From NCBI GenBank assembly GCA_013350335.1, contig CM023534.1, forward strand, positions 11,871,542 to 11,935,541: a stretch of 64,000 nucleotides of DNA, in the 5' to 3' direction. The notes under the pieces are model-generated. The model had not been told where the DNA came from, searched no databases, and saw nothing but the letters and a program-made list of their open reading frames with translations. Shown piece after piece: positions 13,617-23,790 of this stretch; positions within the stretch are counted from its first letter, which is position 1, and each line of letters starts with the position of its first letter. The translations under genes were made by a program, and so were the position numbers. Source of the DNA: Chimonanthus salicifolius (lineage: Eukaryota > Streptophyta > Magnoliopsida > Laurales > Calycanthaceae).

Positions 13617-13770
13617 TTTTTTTTAATTTACGTGTGAGAAACCTAGCATAAAACCTTCACGAGTGATATCCACTGCCTTTAGGGTACACCAAGTTAGATC
13701 ACGGGGGCTCAAACTTGACACATTCCACTTCCTAAAGCGAGAGGTTAACCAATTAAGCTATTATTAGATT
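13617..13770 (-). mobile_element. tRNA-derived SINE, second family
   Basis: On the minus strand the head reads 'atagcttaattggttaacc' (A-box-like), followed by a degenerate B box 'caagtttgagccc'. The body contains 'ggtgtaccctaaaggcagtgg'-type sequence. The same body occurs at 21296-21405, which supports a mobile origin. It is not a functional tRNA gene because the cloverleaf is not maintained. Confidence 0.6.
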
Positions 13771-14609
13771 TTATTTTCATAATGTTCTTGATATTTTAAA
13801 ATATCATCAGAAATAACGGTCATAATATTTCATGATTTTTTTAGATCGACGGATGATTTATCCATTTTAAAAACATTTTATGATTAGATTATCAATTTGA
13901 ATATTTAATGGTGATTGTGATGGGTTCAATTTAAAAGTTTAAAATTGAATTTATGGTCCATTAATTTTTATCTTAATTGGATTGCTTAAACCATTTTTTA
14001 AACCCTAAATTTTTTTGTCACTTTTCTAAGCTCTATATTTTTATAAGCTAAAGTACTATCGCTTCGTACAACCAATCAAAGATGATTTTTGGTAGATTAC
14101 AAGTTCAATCTTAAATTTTTCAAATAGGCCAACCGCTGTCACTATTGGTGGGTTCATGAAAGATTGAAAGCTATAACTTATACATATAGATAGAAAAAAA
14201 TTTACCTCAATTTTTGGACTAATGGTAGGTATTCTTGTCATTTATATCATATGGGTGTTATCACCTTTTTTTGAGATAAATTTTCAATTACTCTATTCTT
14301 TTGCATGTGGAATGGGGTGTTGAGTACATCCTGATTGACGACATAAGGTCGTCACCTCATAAAACTTTTATGGGGTCATGGCCTTCGGGGCCGACCTTGA
14401 CCTTAAGCACACCCCTATTTATCTTGCACCAACCTACCCCTCAAAAATTCCATCTTTGCCCATTTTGACTCCATTTCAAGTTAAATGGAGCAATGACCCA
14501 ACATATAAACTTTTCACCATTGGATAATTGAATCTTTGGACCCTAAAAGTAACACACACTTATTCGATGAAAGTGAATGGACTTTTTCAAAATCAATAAA
14601 GACCCAGCA

Positions 14610-14914
14610 GGGGTGTAGCTCAGTGGTCGTTGGGCCTGAGTTTGCTCTCCACGTAGAGTGATCGATTCCTAGTGTTCGCCACTTAACTTAACCAGGTCCG
14701 GCTACATGGGCTTGACGGTGTAGACTCAAAAAGATTAATCTTGTTGGATAATATCTCAGAAATATCCCTCGTTTAAAGAAATAAACAGGACCCATCTTAG
14801 CGTCAAATAGAGGTGCCTAAAATAAGGCACCTTCAAGTGATTTATTGATAGACACCAAGGCTGAAACGCCCAGGTGCGAGGGTGATATCCACTTAATGAT
14901 AAAAAAAAAAAAAG
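14610..14914 (+). mobile_element. tRNA-derived SINE-like element with poly-A tail
   Basis: The head 'ggggtgtagctcagtggtcg' carries a clear A box, and 'gatcgattcc' about 60 bases later fits a B box. The unit ends in a run of 13-14 A (about 14900-14914), as expected of a retroposed SINE. No target duplication was recognised, so the left end is approximate. Confidence 0.65.
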
Positions 14915-15391
14915 AAGTTGTATGATTGGATAGATTATAAAAAGGGCTATCTAGGTGTTAAAACTGAGACTCGTGGAGTCATCTTGGCCCTTAATTTTTT
15001 TACGATTGAAAGTAATTTATTGGATTATTTTTTTACCCATCATAATCAATCCAACAGTGATTATGCATCAAATGAATACTATAAAAGATCAGATCTAAAG
15101 TTAAAAGAGAAAATAAAATTTTCAATGACTTTAGATTCATTATAGTTTGGGCCCCACATGAGGCCCTTGTTTATGATAATTAATATTTAATATCCCTATT
15201 AATTTTTTTATTCCAATAATATGTTTCAATTTGTTGGGCACACTATACTTTTCTTTTAGATTTTACGTGTGGAAAACTCAGACACAGTCCTACTAAAATT
15301 TTCACGGATGAACCCACTACCCCTAAGACACACTATACTTACTAAACTAGACATTGTTGCTAAATCCATCATTAAAAGAAAGTCCACTCAA

Positions 15392-15626
15392 AACTCTAAG
15401 AGGTTATCTTAATTGGTTTGAGAGCAAGATCTCTAGAGAAGGTCTTGGGTTCAAATCCATGGGAGCCTCAATGAAGGGCCACTTCTTATGAGAATATGTA
15501 TAGAATAAGGTTCCATCGATTTACCCTGTGTGTGCGGATATGGGAGTTTTCACACACTCTCACAAGACTAGTCGGGTGCGATGCTTGGACACCTCTGGAC
15601 CTTAAAAAAAGAAAGAGAAAAAGAAG
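15392..15626 (+). mobile_element. tRNA-derived SINE with 10-bp target duplication
   Basis: An A-box-like 'ggttatcttaattggtttga' and a B box 'gggttcaaatcc' are followed by a body containing 'gggtgcgatgcttggacacc' and a short A-rich tail. The direct repeat 'GTCCACTCAA' flanks it at 15382-15391 and 15627-15636, which fixes the insertion. Copies of the same family lie at 13120, 27440 and 30560. Confidence 0.85.
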
Positions 15627-16905
15627 GTCCACTCAACCATCTTTGTCCATTTGATTGAACATATAAAATCAACGATTGACAAGAAACTCCACTTCACTTA
15701 TATAGTTTTACTTAGTTCAATTCAGGTGAATATACATATTCAATGACATTAATTTTTTAGAAGTGTCTTTGATTCTTTAGGGTTTTTGGATGCCACCTAA
15801 TTGCGAATTTTCAAGTAATTGGAATTGAGTCACAAGAATCTCATGACTCAGTTGTATCCGATTAGAGTTTTCCTTAGTAAGGTGAGGGAGAAAGTTTATC
15901 AAATAATATTTTCTCCTAAAGAAATGTATTAAATTGATGAGGCATTCACCCCGCGTATTGGGTTGCATGATATTACAAAGTACACCTAGGTATGGGCCCA
16001 AATCTTTTTGGATTGTGTTTGAGTTGAAAACTTTGGATCAACATGAATTATTCTCGACCGAAGTTGCACTCCTATTAATTTGATGTTAATGACATGGACA
16101 CCCAATACTGGTCCAAAAAATAGAATGTAGATCATTTCTATTACACCCTTTCAAAGTCACACTCTCTATAAGTCTCCCGTATGCGATAATGGTGATGAGT
16201 CTATTATAAAGGTTTAATATTGCACTTATTATCTACAAAAATCATATTAATTGGATAAATTAAGTAATCTTTAAAGCCATAAAAACTTGAATGTTAAGAA
16301 AGTGATAAAATTTTTGAGGGCTTAAAAAGCATTGACTTGATTGATTCAATTAAGATGATTTTTGTAAACTACACTTTCACGCTTAGACCTTTCCAATAAA
16401 CCTATTACATCATCTTAAGTGGGCAACACATAAGCAAACTTACGAAGGGTATGACTTAAGAAAATACACGAGTTATCATCGTCTTGTATATTTTTTTGAG
16501 CGGTTATCATCATCTTTTATATATAATTTTTTTTATATTTAACTCTTTAGAGTGATTATAATTTATTAATGAGGATGTCCTTTTACGAATGCTTCTTTTC
16601 TTGAATGAGACTTAGAAATCTACATGCCATAATTATTTCCTTAAGAATATATGTTGATCTACGACTCAATTTAAATTAAAAATAAATAGATTTAAAAATG
16701 AATAAAATAATAAGTGCGTTGGAAGAGAACCAAAATCCATGTTAAATGGAAAATTAATAACTCAAATTTAATTTTAGCAAACTAGAGTTTGAAACTTTGA
16801 ATATCTTTCTGGCGCGGTCACCGGAGTTGCTAGCATAAGTACTTGAAAGTCTCGAATGATCCTGCGGACTACCGAAACATACTTACAATGCACGGAGAAT
16901 GCAAA

Positions 16906-17104
16906 CACGTGCCGTTGAACGACTATAGGAGTCTTTTTTCGAAGTCCTAACAATGACGTCAGCAGCGTCCTGCCGTCGCTTCCACGAACCCAATCCTCCT
17001 TCCAGAAGACGAGCACGTGACTCATCCTCCAATCTTGAATTCTTGATCCGCCGTCCATCCAACGAGTACGTCACTCGCAATTCTTGATCCACTGTCCATC
17101 CAAA
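16906..17104. promoter_or_regulatory. Cluster of ACGT-core (bZIP/bHLH-type) motifs in a GC-richer island
   Basis: Four ACGT cores lie 49, 59 and 53 bp apart: CACGTG (16906-16911), TGACGTCA (16954-16961), CACGTG (17014-17019) and ACGTCA within 'TACGTCAC' (17067-17074). CACGTG is the G-box and TGACGTCA a C-box/TGA-type site in plants. A 41-bp-period duplication built on 'ttcttgatccgccgtccatc' begins near 17040 and 17081. No gene directly follows on either strand, so promoter function is inferred from motifs only. It may belong to an old mobile element. Confidence 0.45.
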
Positions 17105-17580
17105 TCATAAAAATCTCATGATTATTCGCTTGAAAACATAGAAAAGAGTTTCACTCCTATTCAAAATATGGATTAAAATATTTTATTCGAAATCATCATC
17201 ATATATCTAAATGATGATATGTTTAAATCTTAGATTGAAAGTTGTCGTAAATTGGATATTAGTCAACAAAGAAAATTCCAAGGAAAGTAAAAAAAATCTA
17301 TTTAAGAAGATCTTCTATTAAAATTTTAAGTAAATTATATACTTTTTATAATTAAAATTTAAATAAACCACATATTTTTAATTGAAATATTAAAAAATTA
17401 ATAAAGATATTGAGTGGGTTTATCTTATTTGATCATTTTACCATTGTGATTTTAGATCTTAAAACTTTGATTTATAAGTTGTTGTTTTATAAAACTTTAA
17501 TATTTAAATCTTGGAAACAGTGTTCTTCATGACTACTTAATTAGGTGCATTTGAATTTGAAATAGACCTACGTAGAGAAA

Positions 17581-17749
17581 GGGTAACGATCCTCCCATGG
17601 GCAAAACCTTTTCACTGCGGTATAAATCGGCTAGCCGAAATGGTAGATTCGGTTTCGGCTAGCCGAAATGGCAGTGGAAGGGTAAAATCGAGAATACCCT
17701 AAAACCCGTGTCGGATTACACAAAACACCAGTGGGAGGATCGCTGCCCT
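17581..17749. mobile_element. MITE, hAT-like, with 8-bp target duplication
   Basis: The terminal inverted repeats are GGGTAACGATCCTCCCA at the left and the complement of GGGCAGCGATCCTCCCA at the right. 'TAGAGAAA' flanks the element at 17573-17580 and 17750-17757. The interior contains inverted copies of 'cggctagccgaaat'. Its right half shares 'acccgtgtcggatta' with the element at 22422-22624. Confidence 0.85.
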
Positions 17750-17819
17750 TAGAGAAAATGCAAAATAAAATCTAATTTATTTGCACTTTCTTTGGAGGGT
17801 CTGATCTTTAAAGCAGGAG

Positions 17820-18135
17820 TAAAAAAATCGGGTTTACAGAGATATCAACGTCTCAGTCGATATCTCTCTCCTAATTTTTTTGAAAAAAATCTTAGTGTGT
17901 ATCGGCCAATATTCACTAATTCGACTGATACAATGTGTATCGGCCAATGTTTACTAGTTTGACTGACACAATCTGTATCGGCCGAGATTTAAACTCCTCT
18001 TTAAGTGAATGTTTATATTCTATTCAAAATTTTCACCAATGCCGATATTTATTGAACACAAAATGGGGCCAAATAAAAAGGGAGCTTTCTGTCTCAAGAG
18101 AGAGTTTCTCCCGTCAAGTTTTCTCCACCTAAGGA
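17820..18135. repeat. Dispersed 'TATCGGCC' repeat (copy 2)
   Basis: It contains repeated 'tgtatcggcca', 'gactgata' and 'cgatatctctc' motifs like those at 10672-11350. A CT-rich part ending '...gtcaagttttctcc' follows, parallel to the CT-rich stretch of the first copy. Boundaries are uncertain. Confidence 0.45.
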
Positions 18136-19130
18136 GGAAACAACATCATTTATTTACCCCACAATAAAATGGCAGTGTAGGGATCTCAAGTGAAATTTGA
18201 CATGTTTTTTTTTTAAAGGAAAAATAAGAAAATTAGTACTTTTAGGACAATAAGATTTATAAAAATTTAAGTTGTTTGACAAACGTAGAATGACAATATT
18301 TGATTTTAGTTAGGGATCCAATTTGTTTCGATAAATGATTCAACTTGAATTAACCCGATTAATAAATGACTTTATTTGATCTAAATCTGTTTATAAGTAG
18401 ACTTGATTGATCCGATTATTTATGTGTTCATATGCAACATATGCAATCATACAAAGTCTACACTTATGTAAAGAATAATTTTAGTATTGCATAAAAATTC
18501 TATCTAGTCAAGTAAATGTGTAATTAGACTCAAAATGACTAAAGGAGATCGAAGTCACTTTAATCTATCTAACAAGATTTAAAATGAGCTTGACCCAACT
18601 TGACGAGCTGTGTCTAGGTCAAGTGTGGACTTCACCTATTTTATAAAGAAAAGAGATTGTATTTTTTGTATTCTTTTAAATAATAAATGATTAAAAAGAC
18701 AGAAAATGAATAACTATATCTTATGAAATGAAGGGGTAAAAAATATCCAATGATGTTTACTCTTTAAAAATAAGGTAAATTTGATTGCATCTTTGATTTT
18801 CTACAGCATCTTTTGTTTTAGAGTACCCGACTAATCTTATAAGTATATACAAGCCTCTCTATCTATATGTACATTGGCGTCAATAAACTCCTTATTTTTT
18901 TATAGAATTTTTTTCTTCAAAAACTTAGAAAAAAAAAAACCTACAGAGAGACAATCTCTCTCTCAGCCTGACAGCCTCCCCCATCACTTCTGAACAGAGG
19001 AGTGGCCCGGGTCCCTGAAGCTTAACATTATACGGTACCCTGCAGTCATGGTGGGCCCTACGCAGTAGATGACCATGTTCTGTAGCCCTTAAATTTGACG
19101 GTGTAGATTCAACTAAACATTGCTTCAAAT

Positions 19131-19140
19131 AATATAAATA
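19131..19140 (+). promoter_or_regulatory. TATA box of the VQ gene
   Basis: 'AATATAAATA' lies 58-67 bases upstream of the VQ start codon, placing a transcription start near 19165-19170. An ATG at 19149 would open an 18-codon frame overlapping the start codon, but it probably lies upstream of the transcript start. Confidence 0.6.
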
Positions 19141-19197
19141 GGGACAAAATGGTAGTCTTCCCTTCCCTTGTCAAACTAAACCACCCTTTCTGTCTCC

Positions 19198-19803
19198 ATG
19201 AGTGACACAGAACCATTCTCCAACAAATGGGTGCAATCCTACCATGGCCGGATCATGGGCCAACCGCCGGAGTCTCCTCCTCATCCACCACTCATATTTG
19301 GTGTATCCTCTGCAACTACAGACTCCTCCGCCGCCACAACCACAACCACCGGCCATCTGAATACCGAAGGTCGCATCGGAAAACCGGTTAAGAAGCGATC
19401 CAGAGCATCTAGGAAGGGTCCTACTACTCTGTTCAACACAGACACCACCAATTTTCGGGCCATGGTACAACAATACACCGGTGCTCCGGACACAACAGCT
19501 GCAAATGGGCCTCGGACTGGGGGCCCAATTATCAATTTCGGATTTGGAGCCCATGATCCTCATCATGGCATGATGGCACCACCCTCTCAACCCCATCTCT
19601 CTCTTCAACAATTACTTCTATTACAAGGTAGAGGAGAGTCTGTTTTCTCATTTGGCAACAATACTAGGCCATCTACCATGGATATTTCAGATCCTTATTT
19701 ACAAGCTATTTCCTCATATGGGCTTCCTTCCCACACTTCCATTGATGGTAACAATGGGTTGCATTTTGGAAGAGATGAGAGGTTCAGCAGAACTCAGTAT
19801 TAA
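19198..19803 (+). CDS. VQ motif-containing protein (VQ22/JAV1-like)
   Basis: This is an intronless gene of 201 codons. The defining VQ motif FxxxVQxxTG is complete at residues 86-95 (FRAMVQQYTG). A basic stretch just before it (KPVKKRSRASRK, 62-73) probably acts as nuclear localisation signal. The rest is low-complexity, with a Ser/Thr-rich segment (38-52). VQ proteins are small nuclear cofactors that bind WRKY transcription factors through this motif, often in defence and jasmonate responses. The sequence 'SRASRKGPTTLFNTDTTNF' around the motif and the N-terminal WVQxY recall the VQ22/JAV1 subgroup. A TATA box sits about 60 bp upstream. The subgroup is likely but not proven. Confidence 0.93.
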   Translation: MSDTEPFSNKWVQSYHGRIMGQPPESPPHPPLIFGVSSATTDSSAATTTTTGHLNTEGRIGKPVKKRSRASRKGPTTLFNTDTTNFRAMVQQYTGAPDTTAANGPRTGGPIINFGFGAHDPHHGMMAPPSQPHLSLQQLLLLQGRGESVFSFGNNTRPSTMDISDPYLQAISSYGLPSHTSIDGNNGLHFGRDERFSRTQY

Positions 19804-21295
19804 CTAATTTATAGACTCAATTAACTCATGTGAAAAAAATCTTCCAACTAGACTTTTTTTTGAGGGGTTCATTTATGTCATATTATTATTACTTGTATTC
19901 CATCGTGCACAAAATTTTGATGGTATTTGGCTAAAGTTTTGCTCATTCTCAGTGTTTGTATGTTGGGAAAAATATTGAAAAGAATGGAATTGGTTTGGTG
20001 AAGTTATATGAATTTTTTTATGATTACGGTGTATAGATCTCTTAGATCATCTCACTCATTCTTAGGATACTGTGCAAACCTCACTTGCTTACATGACTCG
20101 TGCTTCACGAGGCAGATTTCGATGAAATCATATGATAAAAATTCCAAGAGCATTAGCGAAAGTAGATAGATAGAGAGATAGAGAATCAAAATGGCACATG
20201 ATACAACTGAAATTTGATATATCAGACAAATAAATTGGAACAGAGTGAGTATTAGATTCACATAGTTCGATGAGATAGGAATTTTACTCGAATTTTCATA
20301 GTATACAGTCACAAGATTGAAAAGACCATATCAGATTCGAAGATTACCTACTTATTATCTTCATAATTTTAAATAATCTATTAAAATGTATTAAATAACA
20401 ATTATGCACTTCTTTGATTCTTTTCAGCAAATTATGGATAAAAAGGTTTTTTAAGGTGGCTATCCCGTCTTGTTCGCTGCATTAGTTAAGAAAAGAAAAT
20501 ATACTGATAATACCTCTATAATTATGCAATTTCACTAATGATCACTTTAGTTTGATAGATATTATTAAGAATCCTCTCCGAGTTTACAATTTTAAAAAGA
20601 GTTTTCCTCTGTGCACTCTTAAATTTGGTAAAAGGAGTATTTTTTAATATTTTTTCCTATTTAATTGATGATGTGTGTAAAAAATAAAAATGTCTTCTTT
20701 CATTAAATAAAAATGAAGAGGGCTAAATTAAAACCATTAAAGAAAGGAAGCCAATATAACTTTGCCTAATTGCTATTAGAAGGGGTCTAGTATTGTGGAG
20801 GTTTGGTGGTTTGGAAAAATCTATTATTGAAAGGAACTTAATGAATGTCATAAAATGGATTAAGGAGATAAAATGCCTACTTATGACCGTGGTGAGGAAA
20901 ATTAAGAGCTTATGCATAGGTAGAGGTGTCATTTGATTAGGTGAGACAAACAATCAATTGCATCACGGATTTCTCCGCAAAGTTGAGTGTAAATGACATA
21001 TGGAATGGTGTTCACCATAGGTGATTCTTGGGGCTATGACATGTGAATGTTCCTCAAGTCTTTTCACAAGTTATATACGGGGTCTTTGTATATGATAATT
21101 GCTTTGGGCCTATATTTTGTTCAACTATTTTATTGTATTGGTACTATCTCTTAATTTTTTTTAACATATCATGTTTGATTACCTTAAAAAATTTTGCCTA
21201 ATTGCTCTTAGATAGCAAAGTATTGGAGATAAATAGAAAATGATAGAGACATTAGTATTTTTTATAATAAATATTATTATTATTATTATTATTTT
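19804..21295. other. Intergenic, no gene seen
   Basis: AT-rich spacer downstream of the VQ gene. A short (ATT)n tract lies near 21268-21291, next to the SINE that follows. No coding pattern was recognised. Confidence 0.4.
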
Positions 21296-21405
21296 TGAAT
21301 TTACCTGTGGGAAACCCAGCATAAAAGTTCAACGGGTGATACCCATTGCCTTTAGGGTACACCAGATTAGACCATGAGGGCTCGAACTTGGCACCTCCTG
21401 CTTCT
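21296..21405 (-). mobile_element. SINE fragment, second family
   Basis: It shares an ordered body with 13617-13770 ('gaaacc(c/t)agcataaaa', 'cctttagggtacacca', then a GGGCTC-type B-box remnant). The tRNA-like head is worn at this copy and an ATT microsatellite abuts the tail side. Confidence 0.55.
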
Positions 21406-22421
21406 TTATTCACTTTTTAATCAACTAAATAGTAGAAAAATATATTGGTATTACCTTAATATAAAAACATCTGATTATCTCTATAATTTTTAAAATAAAT
21501 ATAAGGAACGAAGTTGATTCATGATTGAACTGCGATCACTTTCGTTTTATCAATCCATTCGAGTGCTTTAAGGTGGGTGACCTACCGATTCAATCAGAGG
21601 AGGAATGATACATAAAGTCAATTCTGTTTACAATTCTCATATTTTAATTTATTTCAACTATCCAAAGAAGTATATTTTAAATTTCAAGTCAATAATTCTC
21701 AAAGAATTACTCTCATCTTCATACAAATATTATCCATTATTTCTTCATTATTTTTACTATTAATTTAAAAATTCACCATATGAACTTAGATTATGGATAC
21801 TATATAGAGTCATAAACCAATATTTCAGTCACCATCCAAAATATCTAATAAAAATATTTTTAATCAATCATTATTGCAATATTATTCATCATTTAGATTC
21901 TAAAATTTCAGACACCATAATCTTAAATCTATAATAAAAACTATATGAAGATTTTTCAAGTCTGTTTATTGAAAGAGGTTTCTCTTTTGGATGAAATATG
22001 TAGAGAATGACAAAGTCATTGAGTGTATAAAATTTGAGCCCCATCTCATCAAACTTAGATATGCAATTTTAGCCTTTGAAAATTTGAGTTTATAATTATG
22101 ATGATGTGAAATGGGTGGTAGACTAATTAGATGCTCTTTTTGTTGCTTTCAATCGTCTGTTTGCAGACATGAAGAGGGGATGAATGTGAGGGATTGTAAG
22201 TAGAGTCATGGCCCACCACAAGATTCAAAGCTAATCTTCTTTACTAGCATTCAAACTTTCAAACAAAGGCATCTCTCGTTCAAGCAGTCTTGTTTGAAAG
22301 TTTGAATATTTAGGTAGCTAGACAGGTGAAAAGGGTCATGTCCAAAGTTCAAATTTCGAATCATATAAGTTTATTTTAGTCAAACAAATGTTACAAACAC
22401 CTAAACATCTAATAAAACTAT

Positions 22422-22624
22422 GGACAGCGATCCTCCTAAAGGTATTTTGTATAATCTGAAATGGATTTTACTGTATTGCCTATTTTACCATTTCGAATCG
22501 GCTCACCGAACTCTTTTCTTTAAGTGATTCGAAGGATTCAGCCAGTCGATTCTGAAAGGCAAAATGAACAATATAATAAAACCCGTGTCGGATTATAGAA
22601 AATACCCAGGAAGATCGCTACCCT
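22422..22624. mobile_element. MITE related to 17581-17749
   Basis: The terminal inverted repeats are GGACAGCGATCCTCC (left) and the complement of AGGGTAGCGATCTTCC (right). 'AAACTAT' flanks it at 22415-22421 and 22625-22631. The internal 'acccgtgtcggatta' matches the MITE at 17581, so both belong to one family. Confidence 0.8.
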
Positions 22625-22834
22625 AAACTATCTTGACAAGAGATGGTTCCATTTATTCATCAAATGAAAGAGCTTGTACATTTACTCATATATTAAAGTT
22701 AGTTCCATTTAATAATTTCTAATATATCTTATAAAATCATGAAATTAACAATTTTAAGTCATTTAAACATTTTCAATTTCAGGTCACAAAAATAAAAGTA
22801 CTTCACGATAGATGAAGTAGAGATAAAAATACAC

Positions 22835-23228
22835 GAGGAATGATCCTATGCTGCCAATATAATGGTAAGGATGACTTTAAATAGTGTTATTTGGATCATT
22901 TGGACTTCACCTTCTAAACATTCAAACCGTTTATTAATTCTTAAACGCAAGGATATATACATTTATCTCTTAGATTTTGTAAAATTACTGGGCTCACCGT
23001 TGGATTGATCAAATGATAAGTACTTGATTAAAAGATCTATAAAGTTTGTCAAGCCCCTCTTATTTGTTTCATCCAACGGTGGACTCAATAGTTTCACAAT
23101 ATTTAAAATAATATATGTACGCATCATTGTGTTTACAAGTTACTGAACGGTCAAATTTTTAAGAGGTGGACCCTATGTATATTCAAATAGCACAATTTGA
23201 AGTCGATGGTAGTGAATAATCATTCCTC
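22835..23228. mobile_element. MITE with long imperfect inverted arms
   Basis: The ends 'GAGGAATGAT' (22835) and its complement 'CATTCCTC' (23228) are outermost. Further matched inverted segments follow inwards: 'agtgttatttgga', 'caccttctaaacattcaaaccg' and 'ccaccgttggat'-type. The whole 394-bp unit folds into an imperfect hairpin. No clear target duplication was seen. Confidence 0.65.
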
Positions 23229-23446
23229 AAAATATGTTATTCATTTCAAAAAATATTAAATATATTCTAATTCCTATATTATTATAGTTGTTCATCATGT
23301 ACTAGGTCCATAATCTAAGAAACGTACTGACCTAACAAATAGATCCACTATCTTGTGAGTAAAATACTAATATTTTTGAGTTTTTTGGACATACTAATGC
23401 GAAGTTTTCCTGTGAAGTATACAATTATCAAAATTCATTATTAAAA

Positions 23447-23783
23447 GGGTGGCCATCCTAATACGGAAATACTTTTTTAGTAGACACGGGTTTTTCAGAT
23501 TTCCTACTTTGCCCCTATCCGTAGAAATCAGCTCACTTTTTCAGTGAACCGATTTACTGAAAAGTGAACCGATTTATGTGTATAATGATTCGGTCGGTGC
23601 ACCGATTTGAACTATCAAGAAATCGATGCACTGATTTCCAAGTGATCCAGTACGGTGCACCGATAAGTGAACTGATTCACTGAAAAGTGAACCGATTTCT
23701 ACGGATGGATGAGGGGCAAAATGGAAAGTTCACTGAAACCCGTGCCTCCTAAAATATAACGCCCGTGTTAGGATGGGCACCCT
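23447..23783. mobile_element. MITE with GGGTGGCCATCCTAA ends and 7-bp target duplication
   Basis: The left end GGGTGGCCATCCTAATAC is complementary to the right end GTGTTAGGATGGGCACCCT. 'ATTAAAA' flanks it at 23440-23446 and 23784-23790. The interior repeats 'agtgaaccgattta' and 'ggtgcaccgat' several times in both orientations. Its ends differ from the 17581/22422 family, but the overall design is similar. Confidence 0.8.
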
Positions 23784-23790
23784 ATTAAAA

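Noticed and set aside
14610..14690. Possible tRNA gene ('gtagctcagtgg' and 'gatcgattcc')
   Set aside because: The acceptor and anticodon stems do not close and a long poly-A tail follows, so it is a SINE head.
16774..17092. Two overlapping minus-strand open frames (94 and 69 codons) in the GC-richer island
   Set aside because: They occupy different frames of the same bases and show no recognisable domain. The higher GC content alone explains longer open frames. A viral or LTR origin was considered but nothing coding supports it.
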